A DNA stretch of 64,000 nt, taken from NCBI GenBank assembly GCA_903844735.1, contig CAIMUX010000131.1:62001-126000 (forward strand), written 5' to 3'. Shown piece after piece: positions 24,175 to 32,933 of the stretch (its first letter is position 1; each line of letters opens with the position of its first letter). The notes under the pieces were generated by a model. It saw nothing but the letters and a program-made list of their open reading frames with translations, searched no databases and had not been told where the DNA came from. The stretch is from Candidatus Eiseniibacteriota bacterium. Lineage in GTDB: Bacteria > Eisenbacteria > RBG-16-71-46 > CAIMUX01. The position numbers were made by a program, and so were the translations under genes.

Positions 24175-26609
24175 CCAGCGAGGGGCCGACGTCGGGAGAT
24201 CCGGGGGAGGGCGATCGCCGCGGCAGCCAGGACGAGCGTGACCGCGACAGCGAAACGACTGACCCGCGTGCCCCACAGTCGTGCTGGATCCTTCATGGCG
24301 AAGGCAACATCATGACCTCCCACCGGCACTTCGACGCCCATCAGGACATGATCCACACGATGGATCGGCGTCGGCCGGCCGTCCACCGTGGCCATCCATC
24401 CCGGCGGGAAGGCCGTCTCGCTCACCACCACGAAGGCGTCTCCTTCCGCGTCCACACGCAGCCGGAGTGAACCCGGCCCGCGCCCGGTCAGAGTCACGCG
24501 CCCGGATGCGTAGTCGACGCGCGACGGTCCCTGGCCGGGGTAGGCCAGCGCCGTCTCGCCCGGACGAAAACTGTCACTTTCGAAGCGGCGCGTGAGCGCG
24601 CTGAAGTCAGCGACCGGCTCCACCCTCCGGACGGCCCACGCGCGCGGGAGCGAGTCAGGATAGGAGTAGACAAAGCCATCGGACTGGTACAGCGGGGCGC
24701 CGAGAGCGTCGATCCGGCTCGGGCTAAGGAGGAAGCGGACGTTCAGCATCGAGAGAACGGCCGGCTGCGAGATGAGGTTGGCGTCGATGAGGTCCGCGTA
24801 GGCACGCAGCCTCGCCGTGTGGTAGCCGCCGACCGACTCAAGTCGCACGAGACCGAACGCGTTCGACCGGAAGAGCGCGGAGTTTGCAGGCAGAATCCGG
24901 AAGGTTCCCGGTTGCCGGGCGAGAAAGTCACAAGCCCCCGGCAGGGGAAGCGAGTCACGGGCGGCCACTCGGGGCTCGACCTGGTAGAAGGAACGCCCGA
25001 CGAGGACGACATCTCCCACAATCACGATGCCGGCGAGGAGACCGATCCAAGGGGCCGCGACCCGGAAGCGGCGCAGTGTCAGAACGCCGAGGCCGAGGAG
25101 CAGCACGATCATGCCGTGGGCAACGCTCTGCTGCAGCAAAGAGAGGCGTTCGCCCTGAAGTGCCTGCATTTGGCCCGGACTTAGACGACCCACATCTTCG
25201 GGGCGAAGGAGCGCGTTCGACCCCGAGAGCGCACCGCGCGCAACAAGAGCCAGGACCACCCAAAGGACGAGCAGCACAGCTCCGATCGTGAGCAGACGCC
25301 GCGACGTGGCGGCCGGGGCGAGAGCGGAAGCCGTCCCTTTGCGCTTCGCTCCACCCGCGGTACGCCCCCCTCCGTTCGCAGCGGCCCAGGGCGCGGCCAG
25401 CAGAGCGTCGAACCCAGCGGCCACCGGGAAGGCCAGGCAGAGCGGCAGAATGCTGTACATCATCGACGGCACCCTGAAGCGGTTGAAGAGCGGGACAAGG
25501 TGGTACATCGGGCCATAGACGAGCGGCAGGAACCGTCCGAAGCCGACGAAGAGCACGAAGAGCGAGATGCCACCCCAGATCCAGGGGCGCGGGCCGCGTG
25601 CCCGTGCGAGACCGAGCACCGCCAACACCACCGCGGCCACGCCGAAGTAGTGGGTGGATTGCGTGAATGGCATGGGGCCCCAGTAGGTCTGTCCCCGCAG
25701 CCCGAACCATCCCGGAAAGAGAAAGGCCACCAGCTCTCGAGGATGGAACGACCAAGCTGTAGCGTAGTCCCACCCGACGCCGCTGCCGCCCTCCCCGCCC
25801 GCAGCAGCCCCACGGATCGACCACGGCGCATATTCACGCACGGCTAGGAGCGGCTCCATAGCCAGGCCGGTGGCAAGGGCGACAGCCGCAAGCCCGAAAC
25901 CCACGAGGCCAAGCCAGTAGCCGCGCCCGGCGGCCCGCTTCTCGACGACGAGCACGGAAACGGCGTAGAGGAACCCGATCACGAGCCCGTAGAAGACCAC
26001 TTGCGGGTGGTTCGCCCAGGCGAGGAGCGCCCCCGTTCCCGCCAGGAAGGCGGCTCGCGCCGCTCCGGGTCGTTCGAGGATCATGTCGAGCGAAAGAAGG
26101 AACGCCGGGAGAAGGCAGAGCGCTTCCAGCTTGGTGGAATGCCCAGCAGCGACGATCCCCGGGAAGTACGGCGTCATGGAAAACAGGAGCGCCGCGATGG
26201 CCGAGGCGGGGCGGGAGAAGCCTTGCCGCCGCAGGAAGGCGAAGAGGGCGAGGCCGGCCACGGAGAATAGGATCCAATAATAGGCTCCGCGGTTTCCATG
26301 ACAGAGCCGCTGCATCAACGCTACCGGGTTGAACGGACTGCGCGGCGTATAGGTGTAGCTGCCGTACGAAGGCATCCCCGAGAAGATGTAGGGGTACCAC
26401 TCGGGTACCTTCCCCGTTTCCTGCTGCACCTGGGTTCCCCAAATGGAGAACGGCTGGCAGGCCGCTGTGTCGGGCGCCGGCGGCTCGTTCCCACCTATGA
26501 TCATGGCCGCATAGAAGAAAAACGGGACCGCGACGAGAGTCAGCACAGAGAGCCAAGTGCCGCGGCTGGCGGCCAATGCGAAGGCTCGGGGGCTGGCGGG
26601 GTCGGGCAT
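24141..26609 (-). CDS. YfhO-family multispanning membrane protein
   Basis: An 822-residue protein with about a dozen membrane helices across residues 20-620, many with Pro and Arg at loop boundaries (YYWILFSVAGLALFAFLRRQ, LLTIGAVLLVLWVVLALVA), and a C-terminal extracytoplasmic beta domain (SETAFPPGWMATVDGRPTPI, VPVGGHDVAFAM) before one last helix. This architecture is the YfhO/GT-C-like family, which is linked to glycosylation of teichoic acids or other surface glycans in other bacteria. The ATG at 26609 has GGGAGG upstream. The gene is divergent from a family 4 glycosyltransferase, which supports a role in surface sugar assembly. Confidence 0.82.
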   Translation of the reverse strand: MPDPASPRAFALAASRGTWLSVLTLVAVPFFFYAAMIIGGNEPPAPDTAACQPFSIWGTQVQQETGKVPEWYPYIFSGMPSYGSYTYTPRSPFNPVALMQRLCHGNRGAYYWILFSVAGLALFAFLRRQGFSRPASAIAALLFSMTPYFPGIVAAGHSTKLEALCLLPAFLLSLDMILERPGAARAAFLAGTGALLAWANHPQVVFYGLVIGFLYAVSVLVVEKRAAGRGYWLGLVGFGLAAVALATGLAMEPLLAVREYAPWSIRGAAAGGEGGSGVGWDYATAWSFHPRELVAFLFPGWFGLRGQTYWGPMPFTQSTHYFGVAAVVLAVLGLARARGPRPWIWGGISLFVLFVGFGRFLPLVYGPMYHLVPLFNRFRVPSMMYSILPLCLAFPVAAGFDALLAAPWAAANGGGRTAGGAKRKGTASALAPAATSRRLLTIGAVLLVLWVVLALVARGALSGSNALLRPEDVGRLSPGQMQALQGERLSLLQQSVAHGMIVLLLGLGVLTLRRFRVAAPWIGLLAGIVIVGDVVLVGRSFYQVEPRVAARDSLPLPGACDFLARQPGTFRILPANSALFRSNAFGLVRLESVGGYHTARLRAYADLIDANLISQPAVLSMLNVRFLLSPSRIDALGAPLYQSDGFVYSYPDSLPRAWAVRRVEPVADFSALTRRFESDSFRPGETALAYPGQGPSRVDYASGRVTLTGRGPGSLRLRVDAEGDAFVVVSETAFPPGWMATVDGRPTPIHRVDHVLMGVEVPVGGHDVAFAMKDPARLWGTRVSRFAVAVTLVLAAAAIALPRISRRRPLAGQSVESTPALK

Positions 26610-26670
26610 GGATCCTCCCGGATTCTGTTCTGCTGGACCAGGAGCGAGGTCGCGCGCCGACCCGACTCGA

Positions 26671-26699
26671 TTGACCCACCCGGTGTCGGTTGCTAGGTT
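26671..26699 (+). promoter_or_regulatory. Sigma-70-type promoter for the family 4 glycosyltransferase
   Basis: TTGACC (26671-26676), 17 bases, then TAGGTT (26694-26699). The leader to the GTG at 26768 would be about 60 bases. Confidence 0.45.
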
Positions 26700-26767
26700 G
26701 GCCGGGCGAACTCTCCCGGGCGCCACCAGGGCGGAAACGGGGCGAAGTATAGGAAAGGAGTCCACGG

Positions 26768-28183
26768 GTGTCAAACCGTGAGGCAAAGAGCCGTGAGACA
26801 GAAAGCCATGAGGCCGAGAAGGCCGTCACCCCTCGCGGCACGGCGGCCGCGCCGCGACACCTGCGCACGGTCCTCGTGGTCTCCTACTACTTCCCCCCCT
26901 CGGGCGGCCCCGGGGTGCAACGGGTGCTGAAATTCGTCCGCTACCTTCCCGCGTTCGGGTACCGTCCCGTGGTGCTCACCGTGCCGGAAACAGCGGCCTT
27001 CCCGCTTCTCGACCCATCCTTGGCCACGGAGATCCCCCCCGAGGCGAAGGTCGTGCGCAGCCCGATCCGCGAATTCTACGGCCTGTACCGCGCGGCGGCG
27101 GGCACTGCTTCTGCCGGGGGAACGGAGAACCTCGTCACCACCGCTCGTGCGGGAGAGGGAGTGCGCGGGCGGATTTTGCACGGCCTGCGCGCCGCGTTGT
27201 TCATTCCGGATGGCCGCGTGGGCTGGTTGCGAGGAGGAACGCGCGCGGGACTTCGCACCATCCGGTCGGAAGGGGCCGAGGTGATCTTCGCCTCAGGGCC
27301 TCCGTTCACCGCGCACTGGATCGCGCGGCGTCTGGCCGATCGCACCGGTCTCCCCCTGGTTCTCGACTTCCGCGACCCCTGGACGCGCGCCCCGTTCTAC
27401 CCCCGCCGTCCCGGCCCCAGCCGCATTCTCGACGAGCGGCTCGAACTGTCGTGCCTGCGCCGGGCCGACGCGGTACTAACGGTGAATCGCGACATCCGCG
27501 ACGATCTCCTCGCGAGGCACCCGGACCTCGACGCGGCGCGCTTTCACCTTCTGCCGAATGGCTACGATCCTGCCGATTTCAGAGGGCGCTCCTGGGACCC
27601 CCAGCCAGACTGGACGCTCACGCACACCGGGACGCTTCCGGGCAACTCTTTCCCCGCAGGGCTCACCGGGGCTCTGCGGCGCCTGGTGACCGAAGACCCG
27701 GAGGCGGCCGCCCGGTTACGCATCAGGATGATCGGGAGACGCAGCCCTGAGTTGGAGCGCCGCCTTTCCGAGCCGCCGCTCGACAGCCTGGTCCGCCTGG
27801 AGGGATACCTCCCGCACGCGGAATCAGTGCAGGCACTCCTCGAAAGCCGGCTGCTCCTGCTCTTCATCGAGGAGGGACCGCGCGCCGCCGGGATCCTCAC
27901 AGGAAAGCTCTTCGAGTACCTGGGATCGGGGGCACCGGTGTTGGCGCTGGCCCCCGAGGGGGAGGCAGCAGAGCTGGTGCGTAGCACCCGGATCGGTCGC
28001 GTCGTGCGCGGCGACGACGAAGATGCGGTGCTGGCGGCCCTGCGCGAGGCAATGGCGGCATTCCGCGCCGGGCAGCGCGCCTTCGGGGAACCTCGACGGG
28101 AGCTGGTGGAGGAGTACACCCGCCCGGTACTCACCGCACGGCTCGCGGCCATCCTCGACACGCTGCCCCGCCACCATTTCTGA
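26768..28183 (+). CDS. Family 4 glycosyltransferase (GT-B fold)
   Basis: A 471-residue enzyme. After a charged, low-complexity N-terminus of about 30 residues, the first Rossmann half begins VLVVSYYFPPSGGPGVQRVLKF, typical of WcaI/Exo-type transferases. The second half has LTHTGTLPGNSFPAGL and the donor-binding run LLFIEEGPRAAGILTGKLFEYLG and GAPVLALAPEGEAAELV; the Glu of that region contacts the nucleotide sugar in the family. The GTG start at 26768 has GGAG seven bases ahead. Donor and acceptor are unknown. The next genes on the strand encode an aminotransferase of the sugar type and an RNA methyltransferase. Confidence 0.88.
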   Translation: MSNREAKSRETESHEAEKAVTPRGTAAAPRHLRTVLVVSYYFPPSGGPGVQRVLKFVRYLPAFGYRPVVLTVPETAAFPLLDPSLATEIPPEAKVVRSPIREFYGLYRAAAGTASAGGTENLVTTARAGEGVRGRILHGLRAALFIPDGRVGWLRGGTRAGLRTIRSEGAEVIFASGPPFTAHWIARRLADRTGLPLVLDFRDPWTRAPFYPRRPGPSRILDERLELSCLRRADAVLTVNRDIRDDLLARHPDLDAARFHLLPNGYDPADFRGRSWDPQPDWTLTHTGTLPGNSFPAGLTGALRRLVTEDPEAAARLRIRMIGRRSPELERRLSEPPLDSLVRLEGYLPHAESVQALLESRLLLLFIEEGPRAAGILTGKLFEYLGSGAPVLALAPEGEAAELVRSTRIGRVVRGDDEDAVLAALREAMAAFRAGQRAFGEPRRELVEEYTRPVLTARLAAILDTLPRHHF

Positions 28184-28304
28184 GCCGGACCCCTTATCTG
28201 CGTCATGGCACGAAGCGGGCCAAGTCTCTAGACTCGGGGTTGTCCGGGCTTCATCGCCAGGGGCGGTGGAAGCGAGGCAGGGAGGCGGGGCAGGGAGGTT
28301 GAGC

Positions 28305-29411
28305 ATGCAGATTCCCCTGATTGACCTGAAGGCGCAGTACGCGAGCATCCATGACGAGGTTGACGCGGCGATGCGCGAGACAATGGAGACGACCTCATTT
28401 ATAGGCGGCCCGCAGGTGGACGCCTTCGAGGCGGAATTCGCGCGCTACCTCGGCGTCCCGTTCGCCCTTGGCGTGTCCTCTGGCACGTCCGGCCTTCACC
28501 TGGCGCTGCTCGCCGCCGGGATCACCGAAGGCGATGAAGTCGTCCTCCCTGCGCACACCTTCATCGCCACCTCGGAAGTGGTGGGACGCCTCGGGGCCAC
28601 GGTTCGCTTCTGCGAGATCGACGAGGCAACCTTCACGCTCGATCCAGCGGCCTTGGAAAAGGCGATCACCCCGCGGACCCGCGCGGTGATTCCGGTGCAT
28701 CTCTATGGGCATCCTGCCGACTTCGACCCGATCGCAGAAGTCGCCGCACGACGAGGACTGCGTGTCGTCGAAGACGCGGCCCAGGCCCACGGGGCGCGCT
28801 ACAGGGGGAATCGCTGCGGCGCTCTGGCATCTCTGGCCGCCTTCAGCTTCTACCCGGGCAAGAATCTCGGCGCCTACGGCGATGCCGGCGGCGTCACAGC
28901 CTTCGACGCGATCGAGATGGAACGGATGCGAAGCCTCTCCAATCACGGGCGGCTCGACAAGCATCGTCACCGCGAAGAGGGATTCAACTACCGCCTCGAC
29001 GCCCTGCAGGCCGCGGTTCTGAGGATCAAACTACGCCACCTCGACGAGTGGAACACCCAACGCCGGCAGGCCGCGCGGTGGTATGCCGAGCGGCTGGCCG
29101 CCGTCCCGGGCGTGGTGCTCCCGGCCACCGCGCCGTGGGCCGAACATGTCTATCACCTCTTCGTCGTGCGGGTGTCCGACCGTGACCGGGTGTTCGCACA
29201 GCTCCACGAAGGCGGTATCGGCGCCGGCATTCACTACCCGGTGCCACTGCACCTCCAACCGGCTTACGCGCATCTCGGCCACCGACAGGGTGATTTCCCC
29301 GTTACCGAGCGCGTGGCGAGCGAAGTCCTCTCCCTCCCGATCTATCCCGAGATCACGGAGGAGCAGGTCGACCGGGTGTGCGCGACCCTGCGGGAATCCC
29401 TGGCGGGGTGA
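28305..29411 (+). CDS. DegT/DnrJ/EryC1/StrS-family PLP aminotransferase
   Basis: A 368-residue enzyme that usually aminates nucleotide-activated keto-sugars. IPLIDLKAQY opens the protein as in the family. The cofactor Lys is in SFYPGKNLGAYGDAGG; VEDAAQAHGARY gives the Asp that holds the pyridine nitrogen; and NYRLDALQAAVL and HYPVPLHLQPAY are typical of the C-terminal half. The ATG at 28305 is preceded by GGGAGG. It lies 121 bases after the glycosyltransferase and its stop is shared with the start of the next gene (GTGA). The sugar intermediate cannot be named. Confidence 0.92.
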   Translation: MQIPLIDLKAQYASIHDEVDAAMRETMETTSFIGGPQVDAFEAEFARYLGVPFALGVSSGTSGLHLALLAAGITEGDEVVLPAHTFIATSEVVGRLGATVRFCEIDEATFTLDPAALEKAITPRTRAVIPVHLYGHPADFDPIAEVAARRGLRVVEDAAQAHGARYRGNRCGALASLAAFSFYPGKNLGAYGDAGGVTAFDAIEMERMRSLSNHGRLDKHRHREEGFNYRLDALQAAVLRIKLRHLDEWNTQRRQAARWYAERLAAVPGVVLPATAPWAEHVYHLFVVRVSDRDRVFAQLHEGGIGAGIHYPVPLHLQPAYAHLGHRQGDFPVTERVASEVLSLPIYPEITEEQVDRVCATLRESLAG

Positions 29412-29929
29412 GCGCGCTGGGAGGCCGCGGCGACCGCACGCCGGAGCAGGGGCCGGTTCTGGCCGAACCGCTCCCTCTCGTGGTGGTGCTCGACAACCTG
29501 CGCAGCGCTTTCAACGTCGGCTCGATCTTCCGGACCTCGGAGGCCGCGCGGGTGGGTGACCTGCTGCTTTGCGGCATCACCCCCTATCCCCCACATCCAC
29601 AACTTGACCGCACCGGCCTGGGCACCGTGGACCGGGTTCGGTGGCGGCACATCGTGAGCACGCTCGAGGCGGTGCGAGAGCTGCGGGAGGCGGGCGTCCC
29701 GGTTTGGGCGGTCGAAGTGGCCGAGGGCGCCCGTTCGCTGCGCGAGGTTGTCTTTCCGCAGCCAGTGGCCGTGATCTTCGGTCACGAGACCGCTGGAATC
29801 GGTCCGGAGGTCATGGGCGAGGTGAACGGCGTGGTGGAGATCCCGCTCTATGGCCGTAAGAATTCGCTGAACGTGGCCAGCGCCTACGCCGTGGTCATAT
29901 TCGAAATCCTGCGGCAGTGGGGATACTGA
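29408..29929 (+). CDS. SpoU/TrmH-family RNA 2'-O-methyltransferase
   Basis: A 173-residue SPOUT enzyme that methylates ribose in tRNA or rRNA using S-adenosylmethionine. Motif 1 is NVGSIFRTSEA, motif 2 is VIFGHETAGI, and motif 3 (knot) is IPLYGRKNSLNVASAYAVVI. The GTG at 29408 overlaps the previous stop as GTGA, so it is coupled to the aminotransferase. It lacks an N-terminal RNA-binding extension. The target nucleotide is not readable. Confidence 0.92.
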   Translation: MSALGGRGDRTPEQGPVLAEPLPLVVVLDNLRSAFNVGSIFRTSEAARVGDLLLCGITPYPPHPQLDRTGLGTVDRVRWRHIVSTLEAVRELREAGVPVWAVEVAEGARSLREVVFPQPVAVIFGHETAGIGPEVMGEVNGVVEIPLYGRKNSLNVASAYAVVIFEILRQWGY

Positions 29930-29975
29930 ACCGGCCGGGGCAACCGAGATCGGTCATAACTAGGAACGTAACAGG

Positions 29976-30116
29976 AAGCCAGAATTCAGGAGGCAGAATG
30001 AGGACGCTCCTCGACGAGACCTGAGGACTTGACTTGGTGGCGTGGCAAGAGGCCCACCGTTTGTCTCGGGCATTCCCCCGATCTGAAACTTCTGAATTCT
30101 GACTCCTGAATCCTGT
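29976..30116 (+). repeat. Intergenic repeat, copy B
   Basis: This block matches copy A (8281-8417) over CAGAATGAGGACGCT-CTCGACGAGAC, TGAGG, CTTGGTGG and TTGTCTCGG-CATTCCCCCGATC. Its right flank adds GAATTCTGACTCCTGAATCCTG, which recurs at 12665-12704. It fills most of the gap between the methyltransferase and the PP2C gene. No ORF is conserved between copies. Confidence 0.7.
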
Positions 30117-30177
30117 CTACCCGGTTGGCAACGCCCAGTCGAGGTAACCAAGCCGGCAGTGGTCAAAGCAGGGCTGA

Positions 30178-30984
30178 CTACTTTCGATCCCACCCCGGCA
30201 CTTCCTCGAAATCCAAGCCGCCGGCATCTCGGTCGGTGGGTTCCCCCAGCCAGCGCACGACGATGACCGTGACGTTGTCCGGCGCGCCGCCGGCCAGCGC
30301 GGCATCCACGAGCGCGTCCGCCGCCGCCGCGGCGATCTTTCCCGCCACCAGGGACGGAATGCGCTCCACCTCCACAACCCGGCCGAGGCCATCGCTGGTG
30401 AGCAGGAAGAGATCGCCCGGGATCGGGCGCAGCGGTCGCGACGGCAGATCCGGTCTCGCGTCGGGGCAGGTTCCCAGACAGCGGGTGAGCAAGTGCGAGG
30501 AGGGATGCCGATCCGCGTCGGCCGCGTCTAGGAGCCCACGGCGGACGAGATCGTCGGCCATCGTGTGATCGCGGGTGACGAGGACAAGCCGCTCGCCGCG
30601 GATCCAGTAGAGGCGGCTGTCTCCCACCGAGGAAACCCACGCACCGCCCGGCAGAAACAACGCCGCGACCAGCGTCGTGCCCATGCCGGTGAGAGACGGA
30701 TCGCTTTGCACTTCCCGGGCGATCCGCTCGCCCGCGTTCCGGAAGGCCGCTTCCAGCAGGCTTCGCGGGCCGGTCGACGAGGACCATGCCTCGTCGGCAA
30801 GGGAGCCGACCGCCAAAGCGCTGGCCCGGTCCCCGCCGGGGTGGCCGCCCATGCCGTCGGCGACCGCAGCCACGAGCGCGTCGCGCGCGACGATTCCCTC
30901 GGCCGGGGGCCACAGGCAAACCGCGTCCTCATTCCGCGAGCGGACCAGCCCCCGATGCGTGCGTGCGGCGGCGTCGAGTTCCAT
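30178..30984 (-). CDS. PP2C-family protein serine/threonine phosphatase
   Basis: A 268-residue soluble metal-dependent phosphatase. Motifs appear in order: RSRNEDAV (Asp/Glu metal ligands), VADGMGGHPGGDRASALAV, MGTTLVAALF, VGDSRLYWIRGE, TRDHTMADDLV, TSDGLGRVVE and GAPDNVTVIVVRW. In bacteria these usually reverse Hanks-type kinase signalling; no such kinase is in the window. The ATG at 30984 (MELDAAARTHRG) is chosen because the phosphatase fold begins there; its ribosome site (AAAGGGA) is modest. The gene is divergent from the MFS transporter. Confidence 0.92.
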   Translation of the reverse strand: MELDAAARTHRGLVRSRNEDAVCLWPPAEGIVARDALVAAVADGMGGHPGGDRASALAVGSLADEAWSSSTGPRSLLEAAFRNAGERIAREVQSDPSLTGMGTTLVAALFLPGGAWVSSVGDSRLYWIRGERLVLVTRDHTMADDLVRRGLLDAADADRHPSSHLLTRCLGTCPDARPDLPSRPLRPIPGDLFLLTSDGLGRVVEVERIPSLVAGKIAAAAADALVDAALAGGAPDNVTVIVVRWLGEPTDRDAGGLDFEEVPGWDRK

Positions 30985-31157
30985 GCGATCCCTTTCCCCC
31001 CTCCGGTCCGGTTCCGTTCCCAGCTCCGACCCCGGTTCCGTTAGAATCTCCCGACCGCGCGCGCTGCTGTCAAGCATTCCCGCTGCGCCCGGAAATTCGG
31101 AGTATTCGTTGCCCACTCCGAGTCTCGGGCTGCGCCCAGCGCCGCGGAGGAGATGAG

Positions 31158-32432
31158 ATGCCTTCTGACCGCCACCGCGCCCGTCTGTGGATCGTGGCCA
31201 TGACCATGTTCCTGGACCTGCTTGGATTCGGGATCATCATCCCGCTGATGCCCCACTTCGCCCGCACGTTCGGGGCCACCCCTCTGGCCTACGGGCTGCT
31301 GGCCGCATCCTACAGCCTGATGCAGTTCCTCTTCGTACCGGTCTGGGGCCGCCTGAGCGACCGGGTGGGTCGCCGGCCGGTGCTACTCATTTCCATCGCA
31401 GGCTCGGTGTTGTCGTTCCTGCTGCTCGGGGCGGCCGGATCGCTGCGCATGCTTTTCGCGGCGCGAGTCCTCTCCGGAGTCTCCGCCAGCAACCTCTCGG
31501 TCGCCCAGGCCTATGTGGCCGATGTCACGACGCCGGAGGAGCGGGCCCGCGGCATGGGGTTGATCGGGGCGGCCTTCGGCCTCGGTTTCGTGGTCGGTCC
31601 CTTCGTAGGTGGAGAGCTGAGCCAAGTCGACCTCGCTCTGCCCCTCGGCCTGCACCTCCACGCGGGAACCGTGCCGTTTTTCTTTTCCGCCATGCTCAGC
31701 ACCGTCAACTGGGGTCTCGCCTACGCGCTTCTCCCGGAATCGCTGCCACCGGCCGATCGCACCGCAGCGGCCATCCGCTTTCTCGACCTGAAACGGCTGG
31801 AAGGGGTCTTCGCCCACCGCGAAATCTCGGGGCTCTTCGCGGTTTCCTTTCTCTTCACGATGGCGTTCTCCATGATGGAGCAGACGCTCATCCTCTTCGG
31901 CGAGGATCGGCTGGGAATGCGTGGGCTGGATGCTGGAAAGCTCCTCGGTTTTGTGGGGGTACTCATCGTCGTGGTCCAGGGTGGCCTAGTGGGGCGGCTG
32001 GCGCGCCGCTTCGGCGAGGGCCGACTCACGGTGATCGGCGCGGTCTTCATGGTGCCGGGGCTCTTGCTGATCCCGCTGGCGCCGGCCAGTCGCGTGGCGG
32101 GATACGCGGTGCTCTACGCGGCGATGGTGCCGCTCGCCCTCGGCAACGGACTTCTTCACCCGAGCCTGCACGCCCTCCTCTCTCGTCGCTGCAAGGGGGA
32201 CGAGCAGGGTGGGGTCCTTGGCCTGAACCAGTCACTCTCCTCACTAGCGCGCGTGGCCGGACCGACCACGGGCGGACTGCTCTTCCAGACCCTGGGGATC
32301 GGCACGCCTTTCCTCGCGGCAGGCGCCATCATGTTGACAGCGGCCATGGTCGCCATTCCCGCCGTGCGACCTCCGGCACGCCGGACAGACGGGACAGATC
32401 AGGGCGCGAAGGCCCGACAAAGGCGGAGCTAG
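31158..32432 (+). CDS. Major facilitator transporter, tetracycline/drug-resistance type
   Basis: A 424-residue inner-membrane transporter with 12 predicted helices. The first helix reads MTMFLDLLGFGIIIPLMP, the pattern of the DHA1/TetA-like group. The cytoplasmic loop motif A is GRLSDRVGRRPVL between helices 2 and 3, and motif C-like GLGFVVGPFVGGEL is in helix 5. A proton-coupled efflux role is likely; the substrate is unknown. The ATG at 31158 follows GGAGGAGATGAG. Its stop codon TAG is shared head-on with the stop of the convergent acidic gene (CTAG). Confidence 0.9.
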   Translation: MPSDRHRARLWIVAMTMFLDLLGFGIIIPLMPHFARTFGATPLAYGLLAASYSLMQFLFVPVWGRLSDRVGRRPVLLISIAGSVLSFLLLGAAGSLRMLFAARVLSGVSASNLSVAQAYVADVTTPEERARGMGLIGAAFGLGFVVGPFVGGELSQVDLALPLGLHLHAGTVPFFFSAMLSTVNWGLAYALLPESLPPADRTAAAIRFLDLKRLEGVFAHREISGLFAVSFLFTMAFSMMEQTLILFGEDRLGMRGLDAGKLLGFVGVLIVVVQGGLVGRLARRFGEGRLTVIGAVFMVPGLLLIPLAPASRVAGYAVLYAAMVPLALGNGLLHPSLHALLSRRCKGDEQGGVLGLNQSLSSLARVAGPTTGGLLFQTLGIGTPFLAAGAIMLTAAMVAIPAVRPPARRTDGTDQGAKARQRRS

Positions 32433-32632
32433 TCCTCCTCCTCCTCGTCCTGAAGTTCCTCGTCGTCTTCGTCATCGTCGAGATCGTCGTCTTCGTCCTC
32501 GTCCAGGTCCTCGTCCTCGTCCTCGTCTTCGTCTTCGTCCTCGTCTTCCCACTTCTCGTCTTCGTCGCCTTCATCCTCTGCCCGGGGGCCACCCAGGATG
32601 ATCATGTCCCGCAGAAGAAGTTCGTCCAGCAT
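32429..32632 (-). CDS. Highly acidic 67-residue protein
   Basis: After the N-terminal segment MLDELLLRDMIILGGPRA, about 50 of the remaining residues are nearly all Asp and Glu. The ATG at 32632 is chosen because AAGGAGG lies six bases before it; a longer frame upstream has no such site and looks non-coding. The function is unknown. Acidic tails of this kind can mimic nucleic acid, buffer cations or bind basic proteins, and the window also codes for a very basic AKKA protein. The stop overlaps that of the MFS gene in the palindrome CTAG at 32429-32432. The GAA/GAC-rich DNA is repetitive and may vary in length. Confidence 0.7.
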   Translation of the reverse strand: MLDELLLRDMIILGGPRAEDEGDEDEKWEDEDEDEDEDEDEDLDEDEDDDLDDDEDDEELQDEEEED

Positions 32633-32933
32633 CGGGGGCCTCCTTGCCTTTCTCAGCGAACCGGATCGGCGGCCTATCCGCGCGCCCGGCAGCCTGCCGT
32701 TCTCCATCATCGGCCCGATCGCCGATGGCGGTGTTTGCAGACGCGGAGTAAATCGGCGACTTCGGAAACTGTCAAGCGAAAGTTCCCCGCCTCCACCGCG
32801 ACGCGCCCTTATAATCGGACCCAGCCCCGCGCTCCTTAACCTCGACCACGCACTCTCCGTGCGATTCGCGGTGCCGGAGTCCAGCACCGTCGGCCGCCGC
32901 GCGGGAGGGCGCAGCCGGAAGGAGACGAAGAGC

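Noticed and set aside
28201-28216. TGGCACG at about 28205 as a sigma-54 promoter for the DegT gene
   Set aside because: The -12 position reads GGGC, not TTGC or a close variant.
8281-30116. Repeat copies A and B as ends of a composite transposon or insertion sequence
   Set aside because: No transposase, terminal inverted repeats or target duplication was seen, and the genes between are ordinary chromosomal ones.
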